Assembly: GCF_014863605.1 (NCBI RefSeq)
Contig: NZ_CP062252.1
Span: 4,411,001-4,475,000 of the forward strand
Reading direction: 5' to 3'
Length of the DNA stretch: 64,000 nt
Source of the DNA: Pseudomonas allokribbensis
Lineage (GTDB): Bacteria > Pseudomonadota > Gammaproteobacteria > Pseudomonadales > Pseudomonadaceae
In this document: in pieces, positions 44,514 through 53,477 of the stretch
Layout of the letters: every line of letters starts with the position of its first letter
How positions within the stretch are numbered: the stretch's first letter is position 1
The notes under the pieces: generated by a model
What the model was told of the DNA's origin: nothing
What the model saw: only the letters and a program-made list of their open reading frames with translations
Database searches by the model: none
Position numbers and translations under genes: made by a program

Positions 44514-45021
44514 TAATCCTCCGTCAGAACGCTCTTGAAGAGCGCCCGGTCAACTGCATTCAGGCATTGGGTATCTGAAGTTAAACAATTGGTAGATCCA
44601 GACCCATTGCCCGACTCGGTGACGGAGAATATGTCTTATCAAAAGACACACTCAAGCCATGTTAATAATCGTCCGTCTGTGAACTTGTTCTCTTAGTAGC
44701 AAAAAAAGCCCTCACGCCCTAAAATGTGACCCACCTCACATTCTCCAGTTTCAAGCCACAATCAATAGTGGCCATAGGACATAAAACAGGTCGCCATAAT
44801 TACAAAATAGTGGCACCATTGCACATCGCCACCATCTAACGACCTTCGTTTCGTTAGTTCACAGCCCCGAGAAAATCAACTAAAAGCTTGAAATGCTTAA
44901 TTATTGTTAGAAAACTCGGGAGCCACGTCTAAAAACCGCGTAAATGTTACCAATTGTCAGTCACAGATGAGAACCGGTGCTTTAACATCCCGATGTCAGC
45001 ACTTTTTCGAGTCAACGCATC
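44514..45021. other. 508-bp AT-rich divergent regulatory region
   Basis: No coding frame with any support was found here. It contains a perfect CRP/Vfr core site (44725-44740) and a CTAACGA/TCGTTAG inverted repeat (44836-44857). A distant CCCGAG/CTCGGG pair lies at 44865 and 44925. The base composition is markedly richer in A+T than the genes. It separates uppP from the first polysaccharide-locus regulator and probably holds promoters for both. Confidence 0.6.
44725..44740. promoter_or_regulatory. CRP/Vfr binding site
   Basis: TGTGA-CCCACC-TCACA matches the core consensus TGTGA-N6-TCACA at all ten positions, with AAA before and TTC after as in strong sites. It is 282 bp before the winged-helix regulator and 212 bp before uppP. 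Vfr is the Pseudomonas CRP homologue. Confidence 0.7.
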
Positions 45022-45759
45022 ATGCTTACAGGGAACTTGGCGACTAGCAGCCCACACCGGACAAACAACGAGCCAGGCGTTCTCACTCTGGCCCGTACCC
45101 GTGCTGTGGCTGAACATTTTAGAGCGTTGATCGCGCAGCATGTGCAGACCGATCTGGCTCTAGAGGCCAACTCCTTCACTAGTTCATATCAGCAAAATGA
45201 ATATCACAGCTCCTATCGAGCCATCTTCATCATCATCGACACTCCCCAGGCACTCGAAGACAATCTGGCGATGGTGGAAAACCTGCGTGCCGATAACTTG
45301 AAGCCGATCATTTGCGCGGTCATTACAGGGCGCGGCGCCTACAGCAAGATCAAATACCATCTTGCGGGGGCCGACTTCTGTATCAAGCTCAATACGCTTG
45401 CCGACGAAGGCGCCGAGTTGTTCGGTGAGTTCTTCAGCAGTGAAGAATGGCTCAGGGATATAGACCTGGTGCTGGACCCGACCCGTATTTGCCTGTCGGA
45501 CACCAGCAAGAAACTGGACATTTCCTTTGCCGAAATGAAGATTCTGGAAGCGTTTGCGCAGACCAGTAATCACATACTCAGCCATGATGAAATCGCCAGC
45601 ATCATGGGGCTCAACAGCAATTTCTACGATCCCCGGGCACTGGAAAAATCCATCAGCCGCTTGCGTGGGAAAATCAAGGACGTGTACGGTACGAACGCCA
45701 TACAGAGCATTCGCGGGTATGGCTACCGCCTGATGAGGGGGTTGATCTCGACCGCCTGA
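45022..45759 (+). CDS. OmpR-type winged-helix regulator with degenerate receiver domain
   Basis: The 245-residue protein has a C-terminal OmpR/PhoB-type winged helix (about 150-240; SFAEMKILEAFAQTSNHILS, ALEKSISRLRGKIKDVYG, IQSIRGYGYRLMRG). The N-terminal part has a receiver-like run: RAIFIIIDTPQALEDN, LKPIICAVITG, then GADFCIKLN with the conserved Lys. It lacks the early acidic pair, so phosphorylation is doubtful. No histidine kinase gene is nearby. It lies at the head of the polysaccharide locus in AT-rich DNA and probably controls it. The Shine-Dalgarno sequence is weak. Confidence 0.78.
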   Translation: MLTGNLATSSPHRTNNEPGVLTLARTRAVAEHFRALIAQHVQTDLALEANSFTSSYQQNEYHSSYRAIFIIIDTPQALEDNLAMVENLRADNLKPIICAVITGRGAYSKIKYHLAGADFCIKLNTLADEGAELFGEFFSSEEWLRDIDLVLDPTRICLSDTSKKLDISFAEMKILEAFAQTSNHILSHDEIASIMGLNSNFYDPRALEKSISRLRGKIKDVYGTNAIQSIRGYGYRLMRGLISTA

Positions 45760-46050
45760 TTCAGGAAATCATCATTTGCAGCATACGAGGGAACGTCTGA
45801 TGCAACGCTATGAAAATCCAACGTCTCACCGCTTTATCCGCAATATCCATCCAATAAAAAGCTGTCAATTGAATGAGCGCTGCAACACTTAAACATAACA
45901 ATAAATCATTACTCTAAAAGCAGACCAAGTGGAACTTATCGCGGCCATAATTGGGCCCAGACCCTGCCTGTCGATTATTTCCGAGCGCGTTATTACTCGT
46001 CTGCCGAATACCTTTTAGCCATATTTGGTGCGTTATTTCAGGAGAGAGAC

Positions 46051-46692
46051 ATGGAAACCAGTACAACCCTCCCAAGAAAATATTTTGTTGTCGTGACGAA
46101 CAATTCCGCGTCGCAGCGCGAACTCGAGAGCATTCTCTCCAGTGAGCGTTTCAATTCGTTTGGTACGTCTCAGGCACAGATGTTTGTTGAAGGTGTTGCT
46201 TCGCCCTCTTCCACTCCCACGCTGATGGAGTTCACTTACCCACGCGGCACAAGGAAAAGCGTCGCTCGCAGTATTGAACATGATACCCAGCGAATATTGG
46301 CCACCCTCGAGTCCGAATGGCTGGCTGCACAATCTACTCATTCATTCCAGAACACCCAGGCCATAACGTCGGACGTCAATGACACTTCCCGGCCGGTCAC
46401 AGAAGCCTGGCACCTCGACAATGATCAAGGCGTACTTGTCCGGGAGGATATCGAGATCAGTCTCACCGGCCTCGAAACCGCACTCGTCAGGAAAATGCTG
46501 CACCATGAAGAACGCGTTGTCAGTCGCGACGATCTGATTCTCAGCATCGGTCGGGAACCGGAACAATATCGCGGTCTGGAGATGTGCCTGAGCCGTCTTC
46601 AAGACAAATTCAAAAGTGCCAGTAACGGTGAGCGACTGTTTCGCGCTGTCCGCAATCGCGGTTATTGCCTGATCCAGGAAGTTGTTGCCTAA
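46051..46692 (+). CDS. Winged-helix regulator, OmpR-type DNA-binding domain
   Basis: The 213-residue protein has an N-terminal region of unknown fold (about 1-120, starting RKYFVVVTNNSASQRELESI). The C-terminal winged helix (about 122-213) contains EISLTGLETALVRKMLHHEE, RGLEMCLSRLQDKFK and FRAVRNRGYCLIQEV. The wing end is like that of the preceding regulator, so the two are distantly related. AGGAG lies about eight bases before the ATG. It stands between that regulator and the wcaJ-type gene with long AT-rich gaps on each side, and is probably another regulator of the polysaccharide genes. Confidence 0.75.
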   Translation: METSTTLPRKYFVVVTNNSASQRELESILSSERFNSFGTSQAQMFVEGVASPSSTPTLMEFTYPRGTRKSVARSIEHDTQRILATLESEWLAAQSTHSFQNTQAITSDVNDTSRPVTEAWHLDNDQGVLVREDIEISLTGLETALVRKMLHHEERVVSRDDLILSIGREPEQYRGLEMCLSRLQDKFKSASNGERLFRAVRNRGYCLIQEVVA

Positions 46693-47075
46693 GCACAGCC
46701 TTCCCATCAATGAACAGAAGCAAGTGCAATTACAAAAATAAAAAAGCACTTTGCTTGTTTTAACCCTCCTTTGTCAGTAATGCCTCCCTCCTCACCCTTC
46801 CTACGATAGCAAACACAACAGGGATTATTAACCCTCCGCCCTTCGACCTTTTCTAACGTTTGATATTCTTCAATTCAAATGATTGGCACATTGCCATCTT
46901 GTTAGAACTCGTCAGACAGCTTCTTCCCCAATAACTTAGTCTATTGATTGACGACAGTTCGGCATACCGATGTTGTTACCTCAGAACATGGGCACCTAAA
47001 ACAAAAACAAGTCTGCTTAACAACTCGGATTTCAACTGTCGAAACCTGAATGGAAGTCTTTTGGGGATATCGCAT
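46693..47075. other. 383-bp AT-rich intergenic region before wcaJ-type gene
   Basis: I find no supported coding frame. There is a TGGCA-CAT-TGCCA palindrome at 46884-46896, and TTGACG around 46946 could be a -35 element with a poor -10. The region probably carries the promoter of the glycosylphosphotransferase gene and sites for the two preceding regulators. Confidence 0.45.
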
Positions 47076-48470
47076 ATGGATCTCACTCTACGTATCAACC
47101 GAAACACGGGCCTCAAGGGACTTACCTTCTGGGGCCAATGGGCACTGGCACAGTGCTTTATTGTTTCACTGTTATTTATATTGGCTGAGCAGCACACGGG
47201 AACGGTCGAGTTCTATTACCGGATGTGCACCATGCTGGCGGTGTTGGCCTCGGTTCCGGCTTATACCTTCAGTGGCGCTTACCGAAAGCGAGACAACTAC
47301 CTGACCGGTCTGGGACGGCTGTTCATGGGCTGGTCGATGACCATGGCCGGGCTGACATTCATCGCGTTCATCTGCAAGGCCGATGAGCTGTTTTCGCGCC
47401 AGGTGATCCTTGACTGGGCGGTGTACGGCTTCCTCGGACAAGCGTTGCTGTATGCACCGCTGCATGCGTTCTCCAAGTACTACCAGCGTTCGCGCAAAAG
47501 CGAGCACAAGACCCTGATTGTAGGGACGGGCGAACTGGCCCTGGGCTTGGCGAAGAAGCTTAGCGAACACGAAAACCTGCCGTTGGTAGGTCTGGTCAGC
47601 AACGGTACCCTGCCCGCTCTGGACGCAGACGCACCACGCGTCGTCGGCGATCAGGAAAACCTGCTGGAACTGATCAAACGCCACGACATCCGTCGTCTGT
47701 ACATCACGCTGTCGTTGTCCGAAGCGGCGAAGATCGAAGCGATGTATGTCGATCTGCTGGATGCCAACGTGGACGTGGTCTGGGTGCCGGATCTGAACAG
47801 CCTGACGCTGCTCAATCACTCGGTAAAAGTCGTGGACGGCCTGCCGGCGATCTACCTCAACGAAAGCCCGCTAACCAGCCGCCCCACCGCCGCCCTGAGC
47901 AAGAGCCTGATGGAGAAAAGCGTCGCGCTGCTGGCCATTGTTCTGTTGAGCCCGGTGCTGTTGCTCATCTCCCTGGCGGTTAAGCTCAGTTCCCCCGGAC
48001 CGGTGTTCTTCAAGCAGGATCGCCATGGCTGGAACGGCAAGGTGATCCAGGTCTGGAAGTTCCGCTCGATGCGCGTGCACGATGACCGCGACGTCAAACA
48101 GGCTAGCCGCAACGATTCACGCATCACCGCCGTCGGACGCTTCATCCGCCGCACTTCGCTGGATGAACTGCCGCAACTGTTCAACGTGCTGCAAGGCCAC
48201 ATGGCACTGGTCGGCCCACGCCCGCACGCCGTGGCACACAACAACTACTACTCGGGGAAAATCCTCGCTTACATGGCGCGCCACCGAATCAAACCGGGCA
48301 TCACTGGCCTGGCACAGATCAGCGGTTGCCGGGGTGAGACCGATACCCTCGACAAGATGGAGAAGCGTGTCGAGATCGACCTCAAGTACATCAACAACTG
48401 GTCGCTGTGGCTGGACGTGAAGATCCTGGTGAAGACGCCGTTTACCCTGTTGTCGAAGGATATTTACTGA
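47076..48470 (+). CDS. Undecaprenyl-phosphate glycosylphosphotransferase (WcaJ/PslA type)
   Basis: The 464-residue protein is an initiating sugar-1-phosphate transferase. Four N-terminal membrane segments (about 10-130) are followed by a CoA-binding-like middle domain (KTLIVGTGELALGLAKKLSE near 147). The catalytic C-terminal domain starts with a hydrophobic segment (VALLAIVLLSPVLLLISLAV) and has GPVFFKQDRHGWNGK, VWKFRSMR, TSLDELPQLFNVLQG and LVGPRPHA. It loads the first sugar phosphate, probably glucose-1-P or galactose-1-P, onto the lipid carrier. I start it at 47076 by family alignment. It is convergent with the gfc-like operon and has its own terminator. Confidence 0.93.
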   Translation: MDLTLRINRNTGLKGLTFWGQWALAQCFIVSLLFILAEQHTGTVEFYYRMCTMLAVLASVPAYTFSGAYRKRDNYLTGLGRLFMGWSMTMAGLTFIAFICKADELFSRQVILDWAVYGFLGQALLYAPLHAFSKYYQRSRKSEHKTLIVGTGELALGLAKKLSEHENLPLVGLVSNGTLPALDADAPRVVGDQENLLELIKRHDIRRLYITLSLSEAAKIEAMYVDLLDANVDVVWVPDLNSLTLLNHSVKVVDGLPAIYLNESPLTSRPTAALSKSLMEKSVALLAIVLLSPVLLLISLAVKLSSPGPVFFKQDRHGWNGKVIQVWKFRSMRVHDDRDVKQASRNDSRITAVGRFIRRTSLDELPQLFNVLQGHMALVGPRPHAVAHNNYYSGKILAYMARHRIKPGITGLAQISGCRGETDTLDKMEKRVEIDLKYINNWSLWLDVKILVKTPFTLLSKDIY

Positions 48471-48496
48471 GACGCAGAGCTGCAGAAAGCAACACC

Positions 48497-48522
48497 GCAA
48501 GGGGACGAAAGTCCCCTTTTTT
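48497..48522 (+). terminator. Intrinsic terminator after wcaJ-type gene
   Basis: AAGGGGAC and GTCCCCTT form an 8-bp stem with a GAAA tetraloop, followed by TTTT. Confidence 0.88.
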
Positions 48523-48600
48523 GTGGGCGGGACTTGGGGGTTGGCGGGCAGCTTGCGAGCACGCTGGGTCAGTTGAATTGATGCCGACCGGACTGACGCC

Positions 48601-48628
48601 AATCGCGAGCAGGCTCGCTCCTACAAGG
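48601..48628. repeat. REP-type palindrome
   Basis: GCGAGC-AG-GCTCGC followed by TCCTACA is the common Pseudomonas REP form. It lies in the convergent gap between the wcaJ-type gene and the gfc-like operon, with a terminator on each side. A diverged partial copy may lie at 48553-48566. Confidence 0.75.
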
Positions 48629-48711
48629 TTCCGGGTAATGCTGAAATCAGGCATTACCCAATAACCTGTGGCAACGCTGGAAGGATCAACAAAGGCATCC
48701 ACCACAAACAA

Positions 48712-48738
48712 AAACGGGAGCCGAAGGGCTCCCATTTT
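48712..48738 (-). terminator. Intrinsic terminator after gfcD-like gene
   Basis: GGGAGCC and GGCTCCC form a stem with a short GAAG loop and a T-run on the reverse strand. It ends the gfc-like operon about 20 bp after its last stop codon. Confidence 0.8.
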
Positions 48739-48758
48739 GGCTTCCCGGTCTCCCGGAC

Positions 48759-50837
48759 TTACTCGGTAATCTTCCCGAAGTTGCGATAGAACATGTCGTC
48801 TTCGCGGCTATCGGTCATCGAGTGCAGCTGGAAGCTGCGATTAAGCCTCGCGCCACCGTCCCGGGTCAGCGGCGCCCAGACCAGGTTGGCCCGGCGCATG
48901 GTCGACATGCTCATCATCTCGTCGAACGGAATGGACAGGTAAATGCCCTTGTCGAAGCTACCTTCGCCGTATTCCGTACTGCCGGCGGTGGTGATGGTCG
49001 CCCAGGCACCGAAGCGCACACCGTTGGAAAACTCTCGCGAGATATCCAGCGTGCCGCCAAAGTCGCCCGCCAGATAACGCCCGACGCTGACCGCCGCGAG
49101 CGTTTCGTAAGGCAAGTCGGTGTAGCCGGTGATGTGGCCGGTCAGCACCGAATAATCACGCAGGTCGAAACCCTGGTCGAATTCGCGCTGACGCACGTAG
49201 TTCAGGTCCGCACCGATCGCCCAGCGCTCCCCGGTCGGACGGAACAGCACCTCGCCGCCGACACCCGCGAACATCGACTCCAGATAACCGCCGTAGACCA
49301 TGCCATACAGATCTTTGTCCAGTTGCTCGGCGTGGCTGACCTGAAATAACGGCATGGTGGTTTCGGAGGTCGTCAGGTACTGGCGCAAATCCGTACGCAC
49401 ACGCGGCAGACCGCTGGGTGCGTCGTATTTGAACTTGTCGAAGTTGTTCGCCAGGTTCTGGCTGAGCATGCCGCTCCACCAGGTGTTGCGGTTGAAGCGG
49501 AACTCGGCGTCGAGGTCGGCACTGAATTGATAGAGCAAACCATCCGGGCCGCCGACGTTCTGCTTGAAGCCCAGACCGGCGCCATAACTGAAATGCTGCG
49601 GCGCTTGGGTGTAGAGCGTCTTCTCGTTGTGCGGCATCGCCGGGTTGACCTCGGTGGTGCGGTGCAACGTTTGCAGCGGCTCCTCATTGTTGATCACTTC
49701 GCGGAAGGTCTGGCGCGGCACACTGGTTTCTTCCAGCGGCAGGTCATAGCGCTTGTTGACCACGGTGAACCAGTTGATGTCGTCGTTGACGCTGTTGTCC
49801 AGAATCCGGCTCGCACGGCCGACAGCCTTGGCCGAATGAAAATAACGCTGCTGCTCGCCGTACACGATCAGCTCGGAGTCTCGCTGGGTTATGCGCTCGA
49901 CCTGATAGCCAGCATTCTGCTGCAAGCGTTGCGAGACGTTGGCCCAGTCGACCTGATCCGGCGCCGTGGTCGGTGCTTTCACTGGCAACGGTTCCGGCGG
50001 CGGATCGAAGGTCTTCGCCGGGGCTTTGCGGCTGACGAAATTGGTGTGGAACGTGACGCCGAACATGGCCGTATTACCGCGTTCCCACGCCGCGCTCACG
50101 TCGAGGGAGTCGGTCACCTTGAACACCGCGCCGAGGTTGATCGGCGAGTCCTGCTTGATCACGTTGTCCTTCGGTTCGTGCTTGTAGTCGTTGCCTTCGT
50201 ATTCGAGTTTCAGGCTCAGGCGATCCCATGGCGTCTGGTAACTCACACCGCCGAAGAACGATGGCTGGCCGCGAAAATACGAGCCGGCATTGACGTCACC
50301 GGTGCCTTCCATCGCTGGCCGGGTCTTGAAGCGATCATCGAGATAGCCCAACGGGTTGTCGACATCTCCGCGATTGCCGATGTAACCCCAGGCAATGCCG
50401 GCGCTGAAATCCAGGTTGTCGAAGCGCTTGTTGGCCACCAGGAATTCACTGGCGAACAAACCCGTACCGCCGACGTCTCGGAAGCCCAATGCGATATCGG
50501 GCGCCCAATGGGTTTCTTCCCAGAGCCGGACTTTGACGTCGACCGCCTTGTCCTTATAGCTCTGGTTGCCGCTCATCGACTCCGGGCCGTAAGGGCGGTT
50601 GGTGATGGCGGTGTAGCGAAACGAGCCTTCGAGCCAGTCCAGCGGCTGCAACGAAACGCTGTAGCGGCTGTAAGGCTCGGTGCGGTTGGCGTTGACGCTC
50701 AACTCGCCGGCCGGGGCCATGCGCGCGGTGGGCGTCTGCAACAGACCGGTGCCACCAAAATCGCCCTGGGTAATGCGCGGCTCGGCATGGGCCAGGCCGC
50801 ACGGCAATAACAACACAGCTGCAAAACGCAAATTCAA
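48759..50837 (-). CDS. gfcD: YjbH/GfcD-family outer-membrane beta-barrel protein
   Basis: The 692-residue protein has a signal peptide ending near GLAHAEP. The first domain starts ITQGDFGGTGLLQTPTARMA, the standard opening of YjbH proteins, followed by LQPLDWLEGSFRYTAITNRP. The rest is rich in alternating aromatic/polar strands, as in a large outer-membrane barrel. In the yjbEFGH and gfcABCDE operons this protein is needed for polysaccharide secretion. It overlaps the end of the gfcC-like gene by four bases (ATGA), so the two are translationally coupled. It is the last gene of the operon. Confidence 0.9.
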   Translation of the reverse strand: MNLRFAAVLLLPCGLAHAEPRITQGDFGGTGLLQTPTARMAPAGELSVNANRTEPYSRYSVSLQPLDWLEGSFRYTAITNRPYGPESMSGNQSYKDKAVDVKVRLWEETHWAPDIALGFRDVGGTGLFASEFLVANKRFDNLDFSAGIAWGYIGNRGDVDNPLGYLDDRFKTRPAMEGTGDVNAGSYFRGQPSFFGGVSYQTPWDRLSLKLEYEGNDYKHEPKDNVIKQDSPINLGAVFKVTDSLDVSAAWERGNTAMFGVTFHTNFVSRKAPAKTFDPPPEPLPVKAPTTAPDQVDWANVSQRLQQNAGYQVERITQRDSELIVYGEQQRYFHSAKAVGRASRILDNSVNDDINWFTVVNKRYDLPLEETSVPRQTFREVINNEEPLQTLHRTTEVNPAMPHNEKTLYTQAPQHFSYGAGLGFKQNVGGPDGLLYQFSADLDAEFRFNRNTWWSGMLSQNLANNFDKFKYDAPSGLPRVRTDLRQYLTTSETTMPLFQVSHAEQLDKDLYGMVYGGYLESMFAGVGGEVLFRPTGERWAIGADLNYVRQREFDQGFDLRDYSVLTGHITGYTDLPYETLAAVSVGRYLAGDFGGTLDISREFSNGVRFGAWATITTAGSTEYGEGSFDKGIYLSIPFDEMMSMSTMRRANLVWAPLTRDGGARLNRSFQLHSMTDSREDDMFYRNFGKITE

Positions 50838-51598
50838 CGAACCACCTCAGCCAACTGCGTGGCAATAAATTCGGCCAACTGCTGATTCAGTTCAGGGATA
50901 GGCGGGTCAAGATCATCGTTTTTCAACGGCACCAGAATCTTGCTGCCGGCAACGGGAAACTGCCCGCTCTCGCGATTCCAGTGAGCAATGCCGACGCGCC
51001 GCGAAACACCATTGGGCTGGATCAGCCACAGGTAATCGGCGTCGGCATCGTCCTCCAGCAGCACGCAACTGCTGAGATATTCACGGGCCTCGAGCAACGG
51101 TTGATAAGGCAGTCGGCAGGTCCCGGCAACGGCGCCGAGCACTTGCACTTCATCGACCCGCTGCGGGTAGATCAGGCGATCGCCATCGTCCAGACGGATG
51201 TTGCGGGCGAACCCGACTTCCAGCGCCACCGGGTCCAGATCCGCGATCTGACGCCCGGTGACCGGCATCTGCCGGACGTCCTCGGCCATGCGCACCGCCA
51301 GGGCTTTGCGGCTCGGTCGATCGAACAAATCGGCCATGCGTTGCAACACGTCCAGGTCGAACAGCACGCCGACCTTGAGCCGGGTCTGCTGCTCCAGCAG
51401 GGACTGACGCAGCAACTCCCCCGCCAGCCAATAACCTTCGGCATTCGGTACGGCGACGCTGATCACATCGGTCAATCGCCCACCTGCCGGCAACTCGACC
51501 GGCCCCGGGTTGGCAACGTCGCCGCTGACGGTCACCGCTGCCTGGCTTGCGCCGGCGAGCAACATCAAACCCGCCGACAAAACCTTCAAGCGCTTCAT
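50834..51598 (-). CDS. gfcC: YjbG/GfcC-family periplasmic protein
   Basis: The 254-residue protein has a signal peptide (LSAGLMLLAGASQAAVTVSG). A first beta-grasp region has VTVSGDVANPGPVELPAGGRL, and a second follows GDRLIYPQRVDEVQVLGAV; both resemble SLBB-like folds. GfcC proteins are soluble periplasmic factors of group 4 capsule secretion. It overlaps both neighbours by four bases, so it is coupled to gfcB upstream and gfcD downstream. Confidence 0.87.
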   Translation of the reverse strand: MKRLKVLSAGLMLLAGASQAAVTVSGDVANPGPVELPAGGRLTDVISVAVPNAEGYWLAGELLRQSLLEQQTRLKVGVLFDLDVLQRMADLFDRPSRKALAVRMAEDVRQMPVTGRQIADLDPVALEVGFARNIRLDDGDRLIYPQRVDEVQVLGAVAGTCRLPYQPLLEAREYLSSCVLLEDDADADYLWLIQPNGVSRRVGIAHWNRESGQFPVAGSKILVPLKNDDLDPPIPELNQQLAEFIATQLAEVVR

Positions 51599-52260
51599 GG
51601 CACGCGCCTGCGATCAGGGGTCAGCTGCACGATCTTCACTCGCAGTTGCGAGGTCAGTTGCTGCTCACTCTGCACAATGAAACCGTCAACCGGATCGACC
51701 CAGTAACGGTTGGTCGCCCGCAGGCCGATGGCCGGGACGTCGATACGCTCATCGACACGCAGCACGGCGTATTCCTTGTTGAGAATCTTCAGGGTTTCCG
51801 TGGATTTTCGGGTGAAGCGGCTGTTGACGATCAACCCGACTTCCTGGCCCTTGTAAAGATCGATCCAGCGCTGACTGGTGTCGCCATCGGCAACGTTGTG
51901 CAGACCGCGCTTGAACGGCGACGCATCGGACAGCCGCGTGCCGTCCAGATCGCCTTCCGCGCCGAGGCCGATGGTGCGCACGGCGAGACCGTCGCGCAGC
52001 AGCAGAACCTGCTTGCCGGAGGCGACCCAGAACTGCAGGTCCTCACGCTCACGCACCAGTGCCAATACCCCGGAGCCGGACGGCGTGGTCAGTTTGAGTT
52101 GCGGATAGTTGACCTCGGCCACCTGGGCCGGAGTCACGTCGATATCATCCGGGCCGACCACCGCCGACTTGAGGTTGGTCACCGACGCGACCATCAATGG
52201 GTTGCAGCCACACAGCAACAAGGCCGCCATCAGGCAGACGCCAACTTTCAACGTATTCAC
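51595..52260 (-). CDS. gfcB: YjbF/GfcB-family lipoprotein
   Basis: The 221-residue protein has a lipoprotein signal with lipobox LLCGC (Cys near residue 19). The mature domain shows YPQLKLTTPSGSGVLALVRE, LQFWVASGKQVLLLRDGLAVRTIGLG and RYWVDPVDGFIVQSEQQLT, the pattern of YjbF/GfcB. It is probably an outer-membrane lipoprotein helping secretion of the polymer. It ends four bases inside the gfcC-like gene. The Wza-like gene lies 12 bp upstream. Confidence 0.88.
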   Translation of the reverse strand: MNTLKVGVCLMAALLLCGCNPLMVASVTNLKSAVVGPDDIDVTPAQVAEVNYPQLKLTTPSGSGVLALVREREDLQFWVASGKQVLLLRDGLAVRTIGLGAEGDLDGTRLSDASPFKRGLHNVADGDTSQRWIDLYKGQEVGLIVNSRFTRKSTETLKILNKEYAVLRVDERIDVPAIGLRATNRYWVDPVDGFIVQSEQQLTSQLRVKIVQLTPDRRRVP

Positions 52261-52272
52261 AGTCGGCCGGCC

Positions 52273-53388
52273 TTATTTGCTGTTGTTGGTGAATTCGCTC
52301 CAGTTCTTCGCAGCGGAAGCACCCGTTCCGACAATCGATGCCGACGGCACCAACTGGCTGATCAGACGGTTCCAGCGAGTCACGTTGGCAGGCCCTACAT
52401 AAACGACGTCCTGCGGGCGCACTTCGAAGTGCGTGGCGAGGACCATGGCGGTGGGAGATTCGGCTTCCAGTTGATAGATTTTCGCCGGTTCCACATCGAG
52501 GTTTTCCACTCCGCGAATGACGTACACGGCGTTGCCGTTGGCGGTGGTCTGGCTCAGGCCACCGACCGAGCCGAGCACGTCGGACAGGTTCATCGTGGCA
52601 GTCTTGAAGCTCAGGGCGCGCGGCTGGTTGACCTCACCCATCACGTAGATGCGCTTGTTGTCGTTGTACGGCAGATACAGTTTGTCGCCACCCTGGAGGT
52701 AGACGTTCTGCAACTCGGAATCCTGCTGGTTGAGGTTATCCAGATTCAGCGGATAGACCCGCCCGTTGCGCGTCAGCAACAGCCCGGACAAGTCGGCATT
52801 GTTGGTGTCGATACCCGCCGAACCGAGGGCTTCGACCACACTCAGCGGGTTGGTGGAAATCGCTTGCGGGCCGGCCTTGGCGACGGCGCCGGTGACCACG
52901 ACCTTCTGACTGGCGAAGCGCAGCACGGCAACATCCACTTGCGGCTCGGCGATGAAGGCCGACAGCCGTTGTTCGATGTCGTCGCGCAGTTGCTGGATGG
53001 TCCGGCCGGCGGCCTGGACTTCCTTGATGTACGGGTAATACAGCGTACCGTCGGAGCGCACCAGGCGACCGTTGGCGTCGATCTGCTGCTGCGCGCCCGA
53101 CGGCGCGGTCAGCTCGGGATGATCCCAGACCGTGATGTACAGCACGTCGTTGTTGCCGATGCGGTATTCGGCAGGCGTCGCCAGCAACTCCGTGGGCACT
53201 GACTCACGCTTCTGCGTGGCCCGGTTCATGGAGATCAGCTTGGGCGTGATCGGAATCAACTCGACCCGGCTGCTTTCACTGGCGCCCTGGCGGGTGATGC
53301 CAAAGGTGCTCAAGTGTTGACCGGGGGAAAACATGCAACCTTGCAGAGCGAGACTTGCCAGCATTAAAAGAGAAAAACTACGAGTCAT
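52273..53388 (-). CDS. wza: Polysaccharide export outer-membrane lipoprotein (Wza/GfcE type)
   Basis: The 371-residue protein has a lipobox (LALQGC, Cys at 18). The polysaccharide-export domain follows (YRIGNNDVLYITVWDHPEL, about 93-111), with DGTLYYPYIKEVQAAGRTI. Two SLBB domains are seen (VVVTGAVAKAGPQAI and IYVMGEVNQPRALSF). It forms the octameric outer-membrane exit channel for the polymer and pairs with a Wzc-type kinase such as the one at the right edge of the window. Its start has a weak Shine-Dalgarno sequence and is preceded by a hairpin at 53427, which may set its level relative to gfcA. Confidence 0.93.
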   Translation of the reverse strand: MTRSFSLLMLASLALQGCMFSPGQHLSTFGITRQGASESSRVELIPITPKLISMNRATQKRESVPTELLATPAEYRIGNNDVLYITVWDHPELTAPSGAQQQIDANGRLVRSDGTLYYPYIKEVQAAGRTIQQLRDDIEQRLSAFIAEPQVDVAVLRFASQKVVVTGAVAKAGPQAISTNPLSVVEALGSAGIDTNNADLSGLLLTRNGRVYPLNLDNLNQQDSELQNVYLQGGDKLYLPYNDNKRIYVMGEVNQPRALSFKTATMNLSDVLGSVGGLSQTTANGNAVYVIRGVENLDVEPAKIYQLEAESPTAMVLATHFEVRPQDVVYVGPANVTRWNRLISQLVPSASIVGTGASAAKNWSEFTNNSK

Positions 53389-53426
53389 AATGGCACTACG
53401 CTATTCAAGGGCGAATCCAAAACAAA

Positions 53427-53450
53427 GTCACCCGACTTTCGTCGGGCGAC
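53427..53450 (-). promoter_or_regulatory. Intercistronic hairpin between gfcA- and wza-like genes
   Basis: GTCGCCCGAC and GTCGGGTGAC (reverse strand) form a 10-bp stem with one mismatch and a GAAA loop, followed by TTTGTTTT. It resembles a leaky terminator or mRNA-stabilising stem that would give more gfcA than wza product. Confidence 0.6.
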
Positions 53451-53477
53451 CTTGTACTGCACCAACAGTTACTTCAG

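Noticed and set aside
44681..44705. GAACTT as an AlgU (sigma-E type) -35 element
   Set aside because: No TCTGA-like -10 sequence occurs 16-17 bp downstream. Similar GAACT sequences at 45930 and 46905 fail the same test.
46884..46896. TGGCACATTGCCA as a sigma-54 promoter before the wcaJ-type gene
   Set aside because: The spacing between the GG and GC elements does not fit the GG-N10-GC rule. It is a short palindrome at most.
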